Shown in pieces: positions 9,535 to 17,752 of a DNA stretch of 64,000 bases. The position numbers and the translations under genes are program-made. The DNA comes from Bacteroidales bacterium 6E (lineage in GTDB: Bacteria; Bacteroidota; Bacteroidia; Bacteroidales; Prolixibacteraceae). Within the stretch, counting starts at the first letter, position 1. Each line of letters starts with the position of its first letter. The notes under the pieces are model-generated. The model was not told the origin of the DNA and did not search any database. It saw only the letters and a program-made list of their open reading frames with translations. The stretch lies in NCBI GenBank assembly GCA_001270045.2, contig DF970668.1, positions 1 to 64,000 on the forward strand, written 5' to 3'.

Positions 9535-9939
9535 TCAATTCAGTCGATAAGAATTTTCTGCCACCAGATACCGGCGGGTACATTCGAGCAGTTCCTGCAA
9601 GCTGAAAGGCTTTTTCAGGATTTCGAAATGTTCGAGTGTGGCCAGCTCGCGGATATAAGTATTCTCGACCTGTGCGGCAGTTATAAATACAAAAGGTATT
9701 TTTTTCAAATTCTTTTCATTTTTTAAATCCTTGTACACTTCGATGCCATTAAGGTCGGCCATTTCAATGTCGCATAGGATCAGGTCGGGTATATATTTGC
9801 GAATCTTGCCCAATCCTTCCCTTCCGCTTGATGCCTCGATGACCTCATATCCCTCGAAACGGAGTATAGTACCGGTGAAGTTTCTGAAATCCTCATTGTC
9901 GTCGATGACAATGATGGTTTTGTTTTCTCTCTCTCTCAT
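9535..9939 (-). CDS. Single-domain response regulator (CheY-like receiver)
   Basis: 134 aa from the ATG at 9939, preferred over an upstream start because the receiver fold begins right there (KTIIVIDDNEDF). Acidic pair Asp13-Asp14, phospho-acceptor Asp57 in DLILCDIEM, and the conserved Lys in ILKKPFS are all present. There is no output domain, so it acts by protein-protein contact, phosphorelay or as a phosphate sink. It has its own strong terminator and no kinase partner directly adjacent; the sensor kinase at 11046-12932, two genes away on the same strand and lacking its own receiver, is a plausible donor. That pairing is inference. Confidence 0.88.
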   Translation of the reverse strand: MRERENKTIIVIDDNEDFRNFTGTILRFEGYEVIEASSGREGLGKIRKYIPDLILCDIEMADLNGIEVYKDLKNEKNLKKIPFVFITAAQVENTYIRELATLEHFEILKKPFSLQELLECTRRYLVAENSYRLN

Positions 9940-10125
9940 TTTCTCTCTTCTGGGTTGTATATCAGCAGGCAAAATTAACACCAGATCCTGAACCTGAAAT
10001 CATTTCATGCAAATGGCAGTCCATTGTCCATGAAATGTCTACACAGATTGAAATTTATTGTACCCAGAAAAGGTTTGGAAACATTAAAACTTATCAACAA
10101 AACGGATTCGTGAAGGTAAATGCAA

Positions 10126-10932
10126 TCAGATAAGCAACTCCAGTTCGGCCCATATCGGAAGGTGGTCCGACAAGGTCACATTTGGGGTTCCCGATGACAA
10201 AGACTTCCATTTGCCAGCCGGGGCGTAGAAAATGTAATCAATCTTCGACCTGGGCTGCTTCACGGGGATTGTAAAGTCAGGACTGCAGGCGGCATTCCAG
10301 CTCTTCATACCCACGCTTATTTCAGGTGCATCGGGCTTTGCATTGAAATCACCTGCCACAATCACGGGATATTTGTTTCCTTTCAAGGCCTTGTTGAGCG
10401 CTTTGGCCTGAAGCTGCCTGATTCCACTGTCGGTGTGGTCGAAATGCGTGGAGGCAAACGTAAACAGCTTACCACCAGGAAGCTCAACGTCGGCCACCAG
10501 CAAGGCCCTTTGCTCTCTTGAGCCATCAAAAGGAGGAAGGAGAATCTTGCGGGTATTGGCAAAGGGGTACCTTGACAAGATTCCTATCCCATAATATCCA
10601 CCGGCATGATCAATGGTACGCGCATAAGCCGTCAGCATTCCGGTATGGTAACCCAACACCGTGATAAAATCGCGGCCATTCTGATGTTTGGCTGCATCAC
10701 GGTGTGTCCTGACATCAACCTCCTGAAGGGCGACTATATCGGGATCTTCACTTTTGATGTATGCCGCCAGCTCTTCAAGGGAAGCCAGCTCACCAAACCG
10801 AAGGTTATAACACAGGACCTTCAATGTCCTGGTCTCCTTGTCGACTGACTGGCCAGCAGAGCCCAACGAAATTAAAATTCCCATCAAAAAAACATGACAG
10901 GCAATCAACCTGAATAAAATATCCCTTTTCAT
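10126..10932 (-). CDS. Secreted endonuclease/exonuclease/phosphatase (EEP) family protein
   Basis: 268 aa from the ATG at 10932, chosen because a signal peptide (MKRDILFRLI… LGSAGQS) starts there. The metal-dependent EEP fold is shown by LCYNLRFG (Asn43), DIVALQEVD (Glu71), the catalytic VAGDFNAKPD, KIDYIF near the C-terminus and the closing LSDHLPIWAEL. Family members cleave phosphodiester or phosphomonoester bonds in DNA, RNA, inositol phosphates or sphingomyelin. The export signal places this one in the periplasm or outside, where phosphate scavenging from nucleic acids or lipids is plausible. The substrate cannot be assigned. It stands alone between a response regulator and a sensor kinase on the same strand. 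Confidence 0.85.
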   Translation of the reverse strand: MKRDILFRLIACHVFLMGILISLGSAGQSVDKETRTLKVLCYNLRFGELASLEELAAYIKSEDPDIVALQEVDVRTHRDAAKHQNGRDFITVLGYHTGMLTAYARTIDHAGGYYGIGILSRYPFANTRKILLPPFDGSREQRALLVADVELPGGKLFTFASTHFDHTDSGIRQLQAKALNKALKGNKYPVIVAGDFNAKPDAPEISVGMKSWNAACSPDFTIPVKQPRSKIDYIFYAPAGKWKSLSSGTPNVTLSDHLPIWAELELLI

Positions 10933-11045
10933 AAATTTTACTTCCTTCGATAATTGACACATCATTCATTTCATCTGGCAGTATAATATATACCTGCACG
11001 GATGAAGCATCAAAATTAGCATATACTTCCTGAAAATTTGGGGTT

Positions 11046-12932
11046 TCAGGCCTGGAATGGCAGCGAAAACCAAAATTCGGCCCCCTTGTTTACTTCGCCC
11101 GAGGCGCCGACTTCACCGCCATGCCGGGTAACGATCCGTTTCACGTTGGCGAGGCCCACACCGGTACCATCAAAATCGGACACGGTATGAAGTCGCTGGA
11201 ATACCCCAAACAGTTTGTCGGCATACTTCATGTCGAAACCGGCACCATTGTCCCTGACATAATAAGTTATGAGCCGGTCGTTACGCTGGCAGCTCACCTC
11301 AATTCGCGGATCACTGGTTTTGGAGGTGAACTTGATGGCATTCGACAACAGGTTCACAACCACCTGCCTGATCAAGGCCCTGTCGCCCACGCAATCTTCG
11401 AGTGACCCGATATGGAAACTGATCCTTTCCTTCTCGGCATCACCGGCAATTTCGTCAAATATCGTATAAAACATTCTTTCCATGTCAATTTTCGCATGGA
11501 CGATTTCGTGACGTGCCAGTCGTGAAAAGGCCAGCAGGTCATCAATCAGCTGCCCCATGCTTCGGGCGTTGTTCTTGATGACGGAACAGAGCCTTTGGCC
11601 CTCCTCATCAAGTTGGTCGCCATATTCGGCCAGCAAAATCCCCGTGAAGCCATCAATTCCCCTCAGGGGAGCCCTCAGGTCGTGCGAAACGGAATAGCTG
11701 AAAGCTTCCAGTTCACGGTTTGAGACCTCGAGCTTGTTCCTTTCATGGCTCAGTTCGGCAGTCATCCGGTTAAGGTCGTCGACCACCTGCATCATTTCCT
11801 GTTCGTTTTGCCGCAGCTTTTCGACCTTCGATTCCAGCTCACGCGTGCGCTCCCTGACCTGCCGTTCAAGGTCCAGGTTCAATTTCACGATATCTTCACG
11901 GCTCTTCTGCAGTTCCTCATTCCTGATCCTGAGTTCCTGGGCAATGGCCCTTTGCCTCATCTGGTAGATCCAGCTGACGGAGAAAAAGACGGTCACCAAA
12001 CCCAAAACCGTCACTATCAGAATCAGGATCGACTTAGCCCTTAAATCCTGGAAAAGCTCGTCCTTCCGGATTTTGGAAATCATGAACCATGGGGTACCCG
12101 GAACCCGGGTAACATCGCCATATACTTCATTGCCAGAGTAATCGGTGCCGACAAAAAGGCCTGTCATACCCATGATGGCCTTGACAGCCAGCCGCGAAGT
12201 GTCAGACAGAGCCGTCGCTATCTGGAGCCGAGAGTTATCCAGATGCCTCAGGTCGTTGAGGTATCTGACACTGTCACCTTCCTGCCTGACAATTATGGTT
12301 TCGGAAGTTCGGGCAGGGGTAGGCCATTCGATCAGGAGCGGATAGAGGTAGTCGGCCGGATCAACCAGGAATATCTGGCACCCGATCACCTCTCCCATGG
12401 GATTCCTCACAGGAGCCAGGATCTTGAGATGCACCTTTTGGTGTACCTGGCAATAATAGAAGTCGTGAACGGTAATCTCACCTGACTCAATGGCCTGCAT
12501 GGCCAGCAAAACGGTTTTGGGATCCTCGGACGTCCGTTCCAGATCGACGCTGAAGACAACCGCTCCCCTTTTGTTCAACAGGGAAACATTCTCGTACCGA
12601 CCGTCGGTCATGATATGTTTCAGGGATGCACGAAATTCATCCTGGTTGGTTGAATCGCCAGTCAGCAACTGATTGCCGAAGGTGTTAAACGGCTCGTTCA
12701 CCGTAAAAAAGCGGGCTTCGGAGAATCGCTCGCGGTGCCATTGGGTCAGCTGGTTCACCTTCAACATGGCAATGGCGTGGAGCTCCTGGTGCTTTTGCTC
12801 CTGTGTCTCCCGCTTTTCGCCACGATAGTATAGTATACCCGTTAAAATCGTCGCAATACTGATCAGTACGGCCGCGAGGGTCAAACGGGCCTTCCAGTCA
12901 CGAAGCGGTTTCTGTTTCATTAGTGTAACCAT
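11046..12932 (-). CDS. Membrane sensor histidine kinase with periplasmic sensor domain
   Basis: 628 aa (an ATG at 12920 is an equally good start). A first membrane segment lies near residues 17-33 and a second near 305-325; between them is a ~270-residue periplasmic region resembling a double Cache-type sensor. A long coiled coil (QKSREDIVKLN… RERTRELESKVEKLRQNEQ) leads to the HisKA helix with SYSVSHDLRAPLRG (phospho-His), followed by the ATPase boxes VVNLLSNAIKF, DNGAGFD and GTGVGLANVKRIV. It is a phytochrome-like class kinase without receiver, so phosphate must pass to a separate regulator. The orphan receiver at 9535-9939 is a candidate. The ligand is unknown. Confidence 0.9.
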   Translation of the reverse strand: MVTLMKQKPLRDWKARLTLAAVLISIATILTGILYYRGEKRETQEQKHQELHAIAMLKVNQLTQWHRERFSEARFFTVNEPFNTFGNQLLTGDSTNQDEFRASLKHIMTDGRYENVSLLNKRGAVVFSVDLERTSEDPKTVLLAMQAIESGEITVHDFYYCQVHQKVHLKILAPVRNPMGEVIGCQIFLVDPADYLYPLLIEWPTPARTSETIIVRQEGDSVRYLNDLRHLDNSRLQIATALSDTSRLAVKAIMGMTGLFVGTDYSGNEVYGDVTRVPGTPWFMISKIRKDELFQDLRAKSILILIVTVLGLVTVFFSVSWIYQMRQRAIAQELRIRNEELQKSREDIVKLNLDLERQVRERTRELESKVEKLRQNEQEMMQVVDDLNRMTAELSHERNKLEVSNRELEAFSYSVSHDLRAPLRGIDGFTGILLAEYGDQLDEEGQRLCSVIKNNARSMGQLIDDLLAFSRLARHEIVHAKIDMERMFYTIFDEIAGDAEKERISFHIGSLEDCVGDRALIRQVVVNLLSNAIKFTSKTSDPRIEVSCQRNDRLITYYVRDNGAGFDMKYADKLFGVFQRLHTVSDFDGTGVGLANVKRIVTRHGGEVGASGEVNKGAEFWFSLPFQA

Positions 12933-13163
12933 TTTGTAATGCTGTGCCTCTCAGGGCATACAAAATGTAAATATATGGAATTGAATGATTTTATGGGGAA
13001 ATAACTTGAATTTAACCGAAGAAATACATTCAGGAGGGCCTGGGGGCGTTGACAAAACCCAATGCGATTCCGATCCGGTCAACCATTGATTACAGACAGG
13101 GATAATTTAAGGGAAGAAAGGTATTGATGGATGGCGGGGATTTTGGCCAGGGACTGACAGACA

Positions 13164-13217
13164 TGAAAAGAAAAGCGGAAAAACCGGTCTGACGATGTCA
13201 TTTTGATTTTTCCGCTT
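13164..13217 (-). terminator. Possible terminator after the small gene at 13226
   Basis: AAGCGGAAAAA (13173-13183) and TTTTTCCGCTT (13207-13217) form an 11-bp inverted repeat with a 23-nt loop. The minus-strand continuation is T-rich (TTCTTTTC). The hairpin begins 9 bp past the stop of the small minus-strand gene, which supports that gene being real. The remainder of 12933-13163 shows no gene. Confidence 0.5.
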
Positions 13218-13225
13218 CCACTCCA

Positions 13226-13450
13226 TTACCAATCGGGGTAATAGAAGTGACGATTCAACTCCTCACCTGGCGGAGATTTTTGCAGGTCGTTGTCTTCAAT
13301 CTCCCAATCGACCACATAGCGATAATTCCGCGCGTCGATTTTGGTCCTGAACGGTTCAAAAATCTTTTTGGGCATAGCGCTTGTATTGATCAGGGTCTTT
13401 GAGTACGTCGGGTGAGTTTCATTAGGATTCATTCCTACTCTGTTTTTCAT
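13226..13450 (-). CDS. Small hypothetical protein, 74 aa
   Basis: The ATG at 13450 has an AGG-containing site 9 bases upstream, which is better than a TTG further out. The protein has no signal peptide, no membrane segment and no domain I recognise. It is polar, with a charged and aromatic C-terminal half (NYRYVVDWEIEDND… ELNRHFYYPDW), which looks like real coding sequence and not random translation. A terminator-like hairpin follows the stop. It lies alone between a sensor kinase and the tRNA. Function unknown. Confidence 0.5.
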   Translation of the reverse strand: MKNRVGMNPNETHPTYSKTLINTSAMPKKIFEPFRTKIDARNYRYVVDWEIEDNDLQKSPPGEELNRHFYYPDW

Positions 13451-13644
13451 GGCAATAACCTTTTTGGTTTTCAATCAATTTCACTCAGCAAAAGAAAATG
13501 CTACTCAGTCTCAACAGTATGCTCCTCGACAGTGAAAGGGCAACTACCAATTTAAACGGAAATGGAGGCGTTAAGTTGCAGGGGTAAGGTTAAAAACAGG
13601 TTTAATTTTTATTAAAAAATTATAAAACCGAAATCGAATTTGAT

Positions 13645-13652
13645 TATTTTTG
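13645..13652 (+). promoter_or_regulatory. Promoter -7 box of the tRNA gene
   Basis: TATTTTTG matches TAnnTTTG exactly and lies 22 bp before the tRNA 5' end. The upstream 40 bp are strongly AT-rich. No clear TTTG -33 element at normal spacing. Confidence 0.5.
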
Positions 13653-13673
13653 GGCTGCCTAAACGGGACATAA

Positions 13674-13745
13674 GCGGGAGTAGCTCAGTGGTAGAGCATC
13701 AGCTTCCCAAGCTGAGGGTCGCGGGTTCGACCCCCGTTTCCCGCT
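13674..13745 (+). tRNA. tRNA-Gly (anticodon CCC)
   Basis: A complete cloverleaf is seen. The acceptor stem is GCGGGAG with TTCCCGC (one G·U), the D arm GCTC…GAGC, the anticodon stem TCAGC/GCTGA with loop TTCCCAA (anticodon CCC, reads GGG), and the T arm GCGGG-TTCGACC-CCCGT. The discriminator base is T at 13745. The genome does not encode CCA, which must be added after transcription. It is a single tRNA with its own promoter box and terminator. Confidence 0.97.
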
Positions 13746-13756
13746 CAATGAAAATG

Positions 13757-13790
13757 AGAGAGTTAGATTTTCATCCAACTCTCTTTTCTT
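13757..13790 (+). terminator. Terminator of the tRNA gene
   Basis: AGAGAGTT (13757-13764) pairs with AACTCTCT (13777-13784), 12-nt loop, followed by TTTCTT. It starts 12 bp after the tRNA. Confidence 0.75.
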
Positions 13791-14531
13791 GTTATTAACC
13801 CTCCTGTAAAGAACTACAGAATCAGCTATCCGGGTCAATTTCGTCTTTAAACGTACCATCTGGCGATAAAATGAATATCGGGAGAAATAATTCTTCATTT
13901 ACTATGTTCTCATTGAAGAATCTTTTGTTAAATGCTGCATTGAAACAAATTATGGAATCCTGATCATTATTGACTTGTTTTTTAAGAACATACGATGAAT
14001 CTGATTGAAATCATTTTAAGCTCCCTGACACAGGAAATTGGAAGAATCACACAAACTCCCATGAAAGTTACGATAATAAATCAAAATAAACCAAACAGGC
14101 GTTTTGGGATACTCCCGTATCATCAAGGCATGTTGTTAAATTCATGATTTCCGCCAACACAACTTAGGAATTCAAATAGTTCTGAAATAGTTATCGAATA
14201 GTTATCGTATAGTGCCAACCATTTCATATCAGTTTTAGTGGTCGTTTATAGGTATCTTATTTATGGCCCGACCACCAGCGGAAGAGTACCCCCGGATGGG
14301 TAAACACCAGGCTGGATAAGGAGAGGATATCCTTGTCATGGGGATTATTCGATTGTTTAAATCAAGAGCGAACAATATTATGTCTGATGAATTTGAAATC
14401 CAGATCAAGTTGACCTGAGTAAATATAAAATGCACTTAATGTATAAAGGTACAATCCAGTTAAGAACGAGGAACTCATTTCAGAAGTAGTTATTTGGATT
14501 TGGTTTAAATAAAAATACCAACATCTAGGTA
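13791..14531. other. AT-rich intergenic stretch with no convincing gene
   Basis: About 740 bp without a credible coding region. The only short reading frames lack start signals and protein-like composition. The visible structure is an 11-bp tandem repeat, AATAGTTATCG, perfect at 14186-14196 and 14197-14207, with degenerate units either side (14175-14214). The stretch could be remnant DNA or hold a small RNA, but I see no RNA motif I can name. Confidence 0.5.
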
Positions 14532-14562
14532 TTTCAGGAGCGGTTCGATCAGCATAGTTTTG
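14532..14562 (+). promoter_or_regulatory. Promoter of the porin / FMN-binding operon
   Basis: TTTC (14532-14535), 19-bp spacer, then TAGTTTTG (14555-14562), an exact TAnnTTTG. The predicted transcript start near 14569 rules out a start codon at 14567 and supports the ATG at 14597. Confidence 0.6.
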
Positions 14563-14596
14563 CAGGGTGAATTTTAAACAATTTAATCGCAAAAAA

Positions 14597-15805
14597 ATGA
14601 TGAAATCGCTCATATTCTCCCTGATCATGGTCCTGGCCGGATTTTCTGCCCTGGCGCAATCCTCCGACGAAACCCAGAATGTCTATAAAAATGTTGCCGA
14701 CAACCTGCTTGTCAACGACAGCAAACTGGTCATTGGCGGCTACGGTGAAGCCCATTTCAACCAGCCCCTCGACGGCTCGGTCCGCAACAATGGAAAACTG
14801 GATGTCCACCGCATCGTGATGCTCTTTGGCTACAACTTCAACGAAAAAACACAGTTTGTGACCGAGCTGGAATTTGAACATGTTTCGGAAGTGTACGTCG
14901 AACAGGCTTTCCTGCAGTACAAAATCAACAATGCCCTGAACTTCAGGGGCGGATTGATGCTGGTTCCCATGGGGATCATCAATGAATACCACGAACCGAC
15001 CACTTTCAACGGCGTCGAACGTCCGCTGATCGACAATGTCATCACCCCTACCACCTGGCGTGAAATCGGCTTCGGCATCACCGGGAATATCCTTCCGGCT
15101 TCGTTAAAATACCAGGCGTATGTGTTAACCGGGTTCAACGGTTACGACGGCTCCGCCAAAATAACCGGGAAGGATGGTTTCCGCAAGGGACGCCAGAAAG
15201 GTGCCGAGTCGTACATCAGCGCGCCTAACCTGACCGGCAAGATTGAATACTACGGAATCAGGGGCCTGAACCTGGGCTTGTCGGGCTATTTCGGCAACAC
15301 CCAGAGCACCTTGTATAACGGGCTCGACAAAGACAATGATGCGGCCATGGCAAGGGCCGACTCTTCGGTGGTCGGACTCTCGATGGTCGGGTTGGATGCC
15401 CGATACAGCATCAAGGGACTTCAGCTGACTGGCCAGCTTTACTATGCCGGCATTTCGAATTCCGATCAGTACAATAAGTTTACCGCAGCATCCAATGGCA
15501 AGCTGAACGATGTGGGCAGCGCCATGATTGGATATTATGTGGAAGCTGGCTACAACGTGTTGCGGTCGGTCAACACCGAACTCGGGCTGGTGCCGTTTGT
15601 CCGTTACGAATTCTTCGACACGCACCAATCGGTTGAAAAAAGCATCAGCAAGAACCTGGCATACGAAAAAACGGCCATCACCACCGGATTGACGTTGGCC
15701 CTGACCAAAGGAGCTGTCGTGAAAACGGATCTTCAGTTTCTGAAAAATGCGGCTACCAATACCTATACAACCACATTCAATGCCGGAATTGGCGTCATGT
15801 TTTAA
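14597..15805 (+). CDS. Outer-membrane porin, phosphate-selective porin O/P-like
   Basis: 402 aa from the ATG at 14597 (a second ATG follows at once). A signal peptide ends ALAQSS. The mature protein has alternating beta-strand character throughout, conserved porin stretches (GGYGEAHFNQP, FEHVSEVYVEQAFLQY, RGGLMLVPMGIINEYHEP) and a C-terminal aromatic strand ending VMF, the outer-membrane insertion signal. OprO/P-type porins form 16-strand channels for phosphate or other anions, but in Bacteroidota they also accompany redox proteins. Here it is co-transcribed, 12 bp apart, with an FMN-binding protein. That suggests a channel associated with periplasmic or extracellular electron transfer. The transported solute is not known. 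Confidence 0.85.
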   Translation: MMKSLIFSLIMVLAGFSALAQSSDETQNVYKNVADNLLVNDSKLVIGGYGEAHFNQPLDGSVRNNGKLDVHRIVMLFGYNFNEKTQFVTELEFEHVSEVYVEQAFLQYKINNALNFRGGLMLVPMGIINEYHEPTTFNGVERPLIDNVITPTTWREIGFGITGNILPASLKYQAYVLTGFNGYDGSAKITGKDGFRKGRQKGAESYISAPNLTGKIEYYGIRGLNLGLSGYFGNTQSTLYNGLDKDNDAAMARADSSVVGLSMVGLDARYSIKGLQLTGQLYYAGISNSDQYNKFTAASNGKLNDVGSAMIGYYVEAGYNVLRSVNTELGLVPFVRYEFFDTHQSVEKSISKNLAYEKTAITTGLTLALTKGAVVKTDLQFLKNAATNTYTTTFNAGIGVMF

Positions 15806-15817
15806 TATAAAAGCCTT

Positions 15818-16414
15818 ATGAACAGTAAATCAGGCATCGCATTGCTGGCAGGATTGCTTTTGGCCCTGTGGGGATACACGCAACCCGAAGTCAATTACCA
15901 AAACAAAACCCTGGTAAAAGAGCTCCAGAAATCGGGAATCACCAACATGGACCGGCTGGAAGAGCTGAAACCGGCTGATTCGGTGGCTTCGCCCGACGCC
16001 CTCCAGGGGAAATATTTCCTGATCAACGAAGCGAATGCCAATGATTTCAAATACATATACATAGGAAGAGTGAACAGTTGCCGTGCAGGCGGCTGTTCAC
16101 TTTCCGGCAATGACCCCGTCGCGGGCAACTCCGAGTATTTCGATTATTTTATCCTTTTCGACACCCGGAAAACGGTGCAATTCGTCAAGGTCTTCAACTA
16201 CCAGGCTACCCATGGCCACGAAATAACCGCAAAAGGCTGGTTGAAGCAATTTGTCGGGCACGACAGCTCCAAGGCGCTGCAGGTCGACAAGAACATTGAC
16301 GCCATTTCGGGGGCAACCATTTCGGTGCATGCCATCACCCACGATATAGAAGCCAAAACCTCCCTGCTGAAGCGCCTGTTAAAGCAGGAAGGCCTCAGTG
16401 CCTCAACAAAATGA
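15818..16414 (+). CDS. Exported FMN-binding protein (covalent flavin attachment motif)
   Basis: 198 aa with an N-terminal signal segment (MNSKSGIALLAGLLLALWGYTQ). The FMN-binding domain carries DAISGATIS at residues 161-169, matching the D-x-[SAG]-G-A-[ST] sequence where the flavin transferase ApbE attaches FMN, with Thr167 as the expected acceptor. A CxxxxC pair (Cys88, Cys93) and a conserved GRVNSC stretch precede it. Such proteins are single-domain flavin carriers in the periplasm or on the cell surface, moving electrons between membrane and outer partners (as in RnfG, NqrC and flavinylated extracellular electron-transfer systems). It lies immediately after a porin gene. No ApbE gene is in this window. 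Confidence 0.85.
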   Translation: MNSKSGIALLAGLLLALWGYTQPEVNYQNKTLVKELQKSGITNMDRLEELKPADSVASPDALQGKYFLINEANANDFKYIYIGRVNSCRAGGCSLSGNDPVAGNSEYFDYFILFDTRKTVQFVKVFNYQATHGHEITAKGWLKQFVGHDSSKALQVDKNIDAISGATISVHAITHDIEAKTSLLKRLLKQEGLSASTK

Positions 16415-16544
16415 CTCCTGGCCTTTCGGGGGTGTATCTTATCCCACAATCTTTCAGGGATGATGGGCACATAACGGCATGATTTCGCCGTGGCCAATCC
16501 ATGCCATCCAAAAAAAATCACCTTCCCTTCCGAATTAATCTCGC

Positions 16545-17561
16545 TTGTTGCTAACTTGTCGGGGTAAAACCTTGAAGGCATTGGATAGCACCGACAAATA
16601 CCGGAACAGGATCAAAGAGCTTGAAAAACAGGTCTCTGAGTTAAAATTTGTGCTTGATGATACCCGTGAATTGCTCGACTCGGAATCCGAAAAGCGGAAG
16701 TTCTACCAGTTTGTGGCCGATTTTACCTTCGGATGGGAACTCTGGATTGAACCCGACGGCTCTATCAAATATTGCTCCCCATCGGGGTACGATCTCACCG
16801 GCTTTACCTCCAACCAGGTGATTGCTTCGGGCAACCTGGCCGAACTACTTGTTTACCAGTCGGACCGCCTCAAATTCAACGCCTTCCTCGAACAATCACT
16901 CAACCAGTCGTTGCTGAACCAGTCGCTCGAATTCCGGATCCTCACCCGCACCCGGCAACTCCGGTGGTGTATCATGAACGTGAGAGGCGTGTACGACCGG
17001 CAAGGCAAATACCTGGGCATCAGGGCGTCGATCGACGACATCACGAAGCTGAAAAAGGCGATGGGGCAGATCCTTGAGATGGAAACGGTGCGTGAACTGC
17101 AAGACCGGACCAGGCACCGGCTGCAGTCGGAACTCAATATGAAAGAGCGCGAACTGGTGTCCATCCTGCTGCAGCTGTCGCAGAAAAACGAGCTGCTTTC
17201 CCTGATCCGCAACCAACTCCAGCAGGCAGGCCAAAGCGACCAGGGCAAGCTTCAGAAAGCCATTCCGCAAATACTGGAATCGATCGGAAACCAGGAAGAG
17301 AGCATGGACTGGTCGCTGGTCGAGAATGAACTGGAAAAGATCCATCCCGGATTCTTTGGGCGACTGACGTCGAAACATGCTTCCATCAGCCTGAAGGATA
17401 AGCGCCTGTGTGGTTATGTCAGGCTCGGGCTGACCAGTCGTGAGATTGCAGGACTCCTCAACATGAACGCCAAAAGTGTTGAAATTGCCCGTATCCGGTT
17501 AAGGAAAAAGCTGAAACTGGCCGAAGGCACCCGCCTTTCAAACTACCTTCTCCAACTCTGA
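16545..17561 (+). CDS. PAS-domain transcriptional regulator with LuxR-type HTH, non-ATG start
   Basis: Up to 338 aa. No ATG is available: in-frame starts are TTG at 16545, 16548 and 16572, and TTG 16572 (MKALDSTDKY) fits the coiled-coil onset best. An in-frame stop lies at 16536. Domains: coiled coil (~15-50), PAS/PAC (~60-185, WIEPDGSIKYCSPSGYDLTGF… GIRASIDDITKLKKA), a long helical linker, and a C-terminal LuxR-type HTH (YVRLGLTSREIAGLLNMNAKSVEIARIRLRKKL). The protein is soluble and probably senses an intracellular ligand or partner through PAS. It is 130 bp after the FMN-binding gene on the same strand and could regulate that pair or be read with it. No receiver domain. Confidence 0.8.
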   Translation: MLLTCRGKTLKALDSTDKYRNRIKELEKQVSELKFVLDDTRELLDSESEKRKFYQFVADFTFGWELWIEPDGSIKYCSPSGYDLTGFTSNQVIASGNLAELLVYQSDRLKFNAFLEQSLNQSLLNQSLEFRILTRTRQLRWCIMNVRGVYDRQGKYLGIRASIDDITKLKKAMGQILEMETVRELQDRTRHRLQSELNMKERELVSILLQLSQKNELLSLIRNQLQQAGQSDQGKLQKAIPQILESIGNQEESMDWSLVENELEKIHPGFFGRLTSKHASISLKDKRLCGYVRLGLTSREIAGLLNMNAKSVEIARIRLRKKLKLAEGTRLSNYLLQL

Positions 17562-17719
17562 CATTAGGTATTTTACCCCAATCATCAATTTTGTGTAGTG
17601 TTTCTCAAAACATTAATACACTTGTTTTTCAATTTATTACATAAACACTGTTATGTTTTAATAAAAGACCAATTTGTTTTTGTTAGGTTTTCTCATTATA
17701 GCGGTTTCGTGAAATCCCA

Positions 17720-17727
17720 TACCTTTG
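17720..17727 (+). promoter_or_regulatory. Promoter -7 box for the DUF4954-glmS operon
   Basis: TACCTTTG matches TAnnTTTG exactly, 25 bp before the ATG at 17753. No clear -33 element at the usual distance. The 17562-17752 gap is otherwise AT-rich and empty. Confidence 0.5.
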
Positions 17728-17752
17728 ACTCCGATAGTTAATACACACAAGC

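Noticed and set aside
13659-13898. Minus-strand reading frame of 79 aa ending in an SNPRPSAWEADALPLSYSR-like stretch
   Set aside because: This is the antisense translation of the tRNA-Gly gene at 13674-13745, a well-known false protein.
15125-15628. Minus-strand frame opposite the porin gene
   Set aside because: The sense strand encodes a complete porin with a signal peptide and outer-membrane C-terminal strand.
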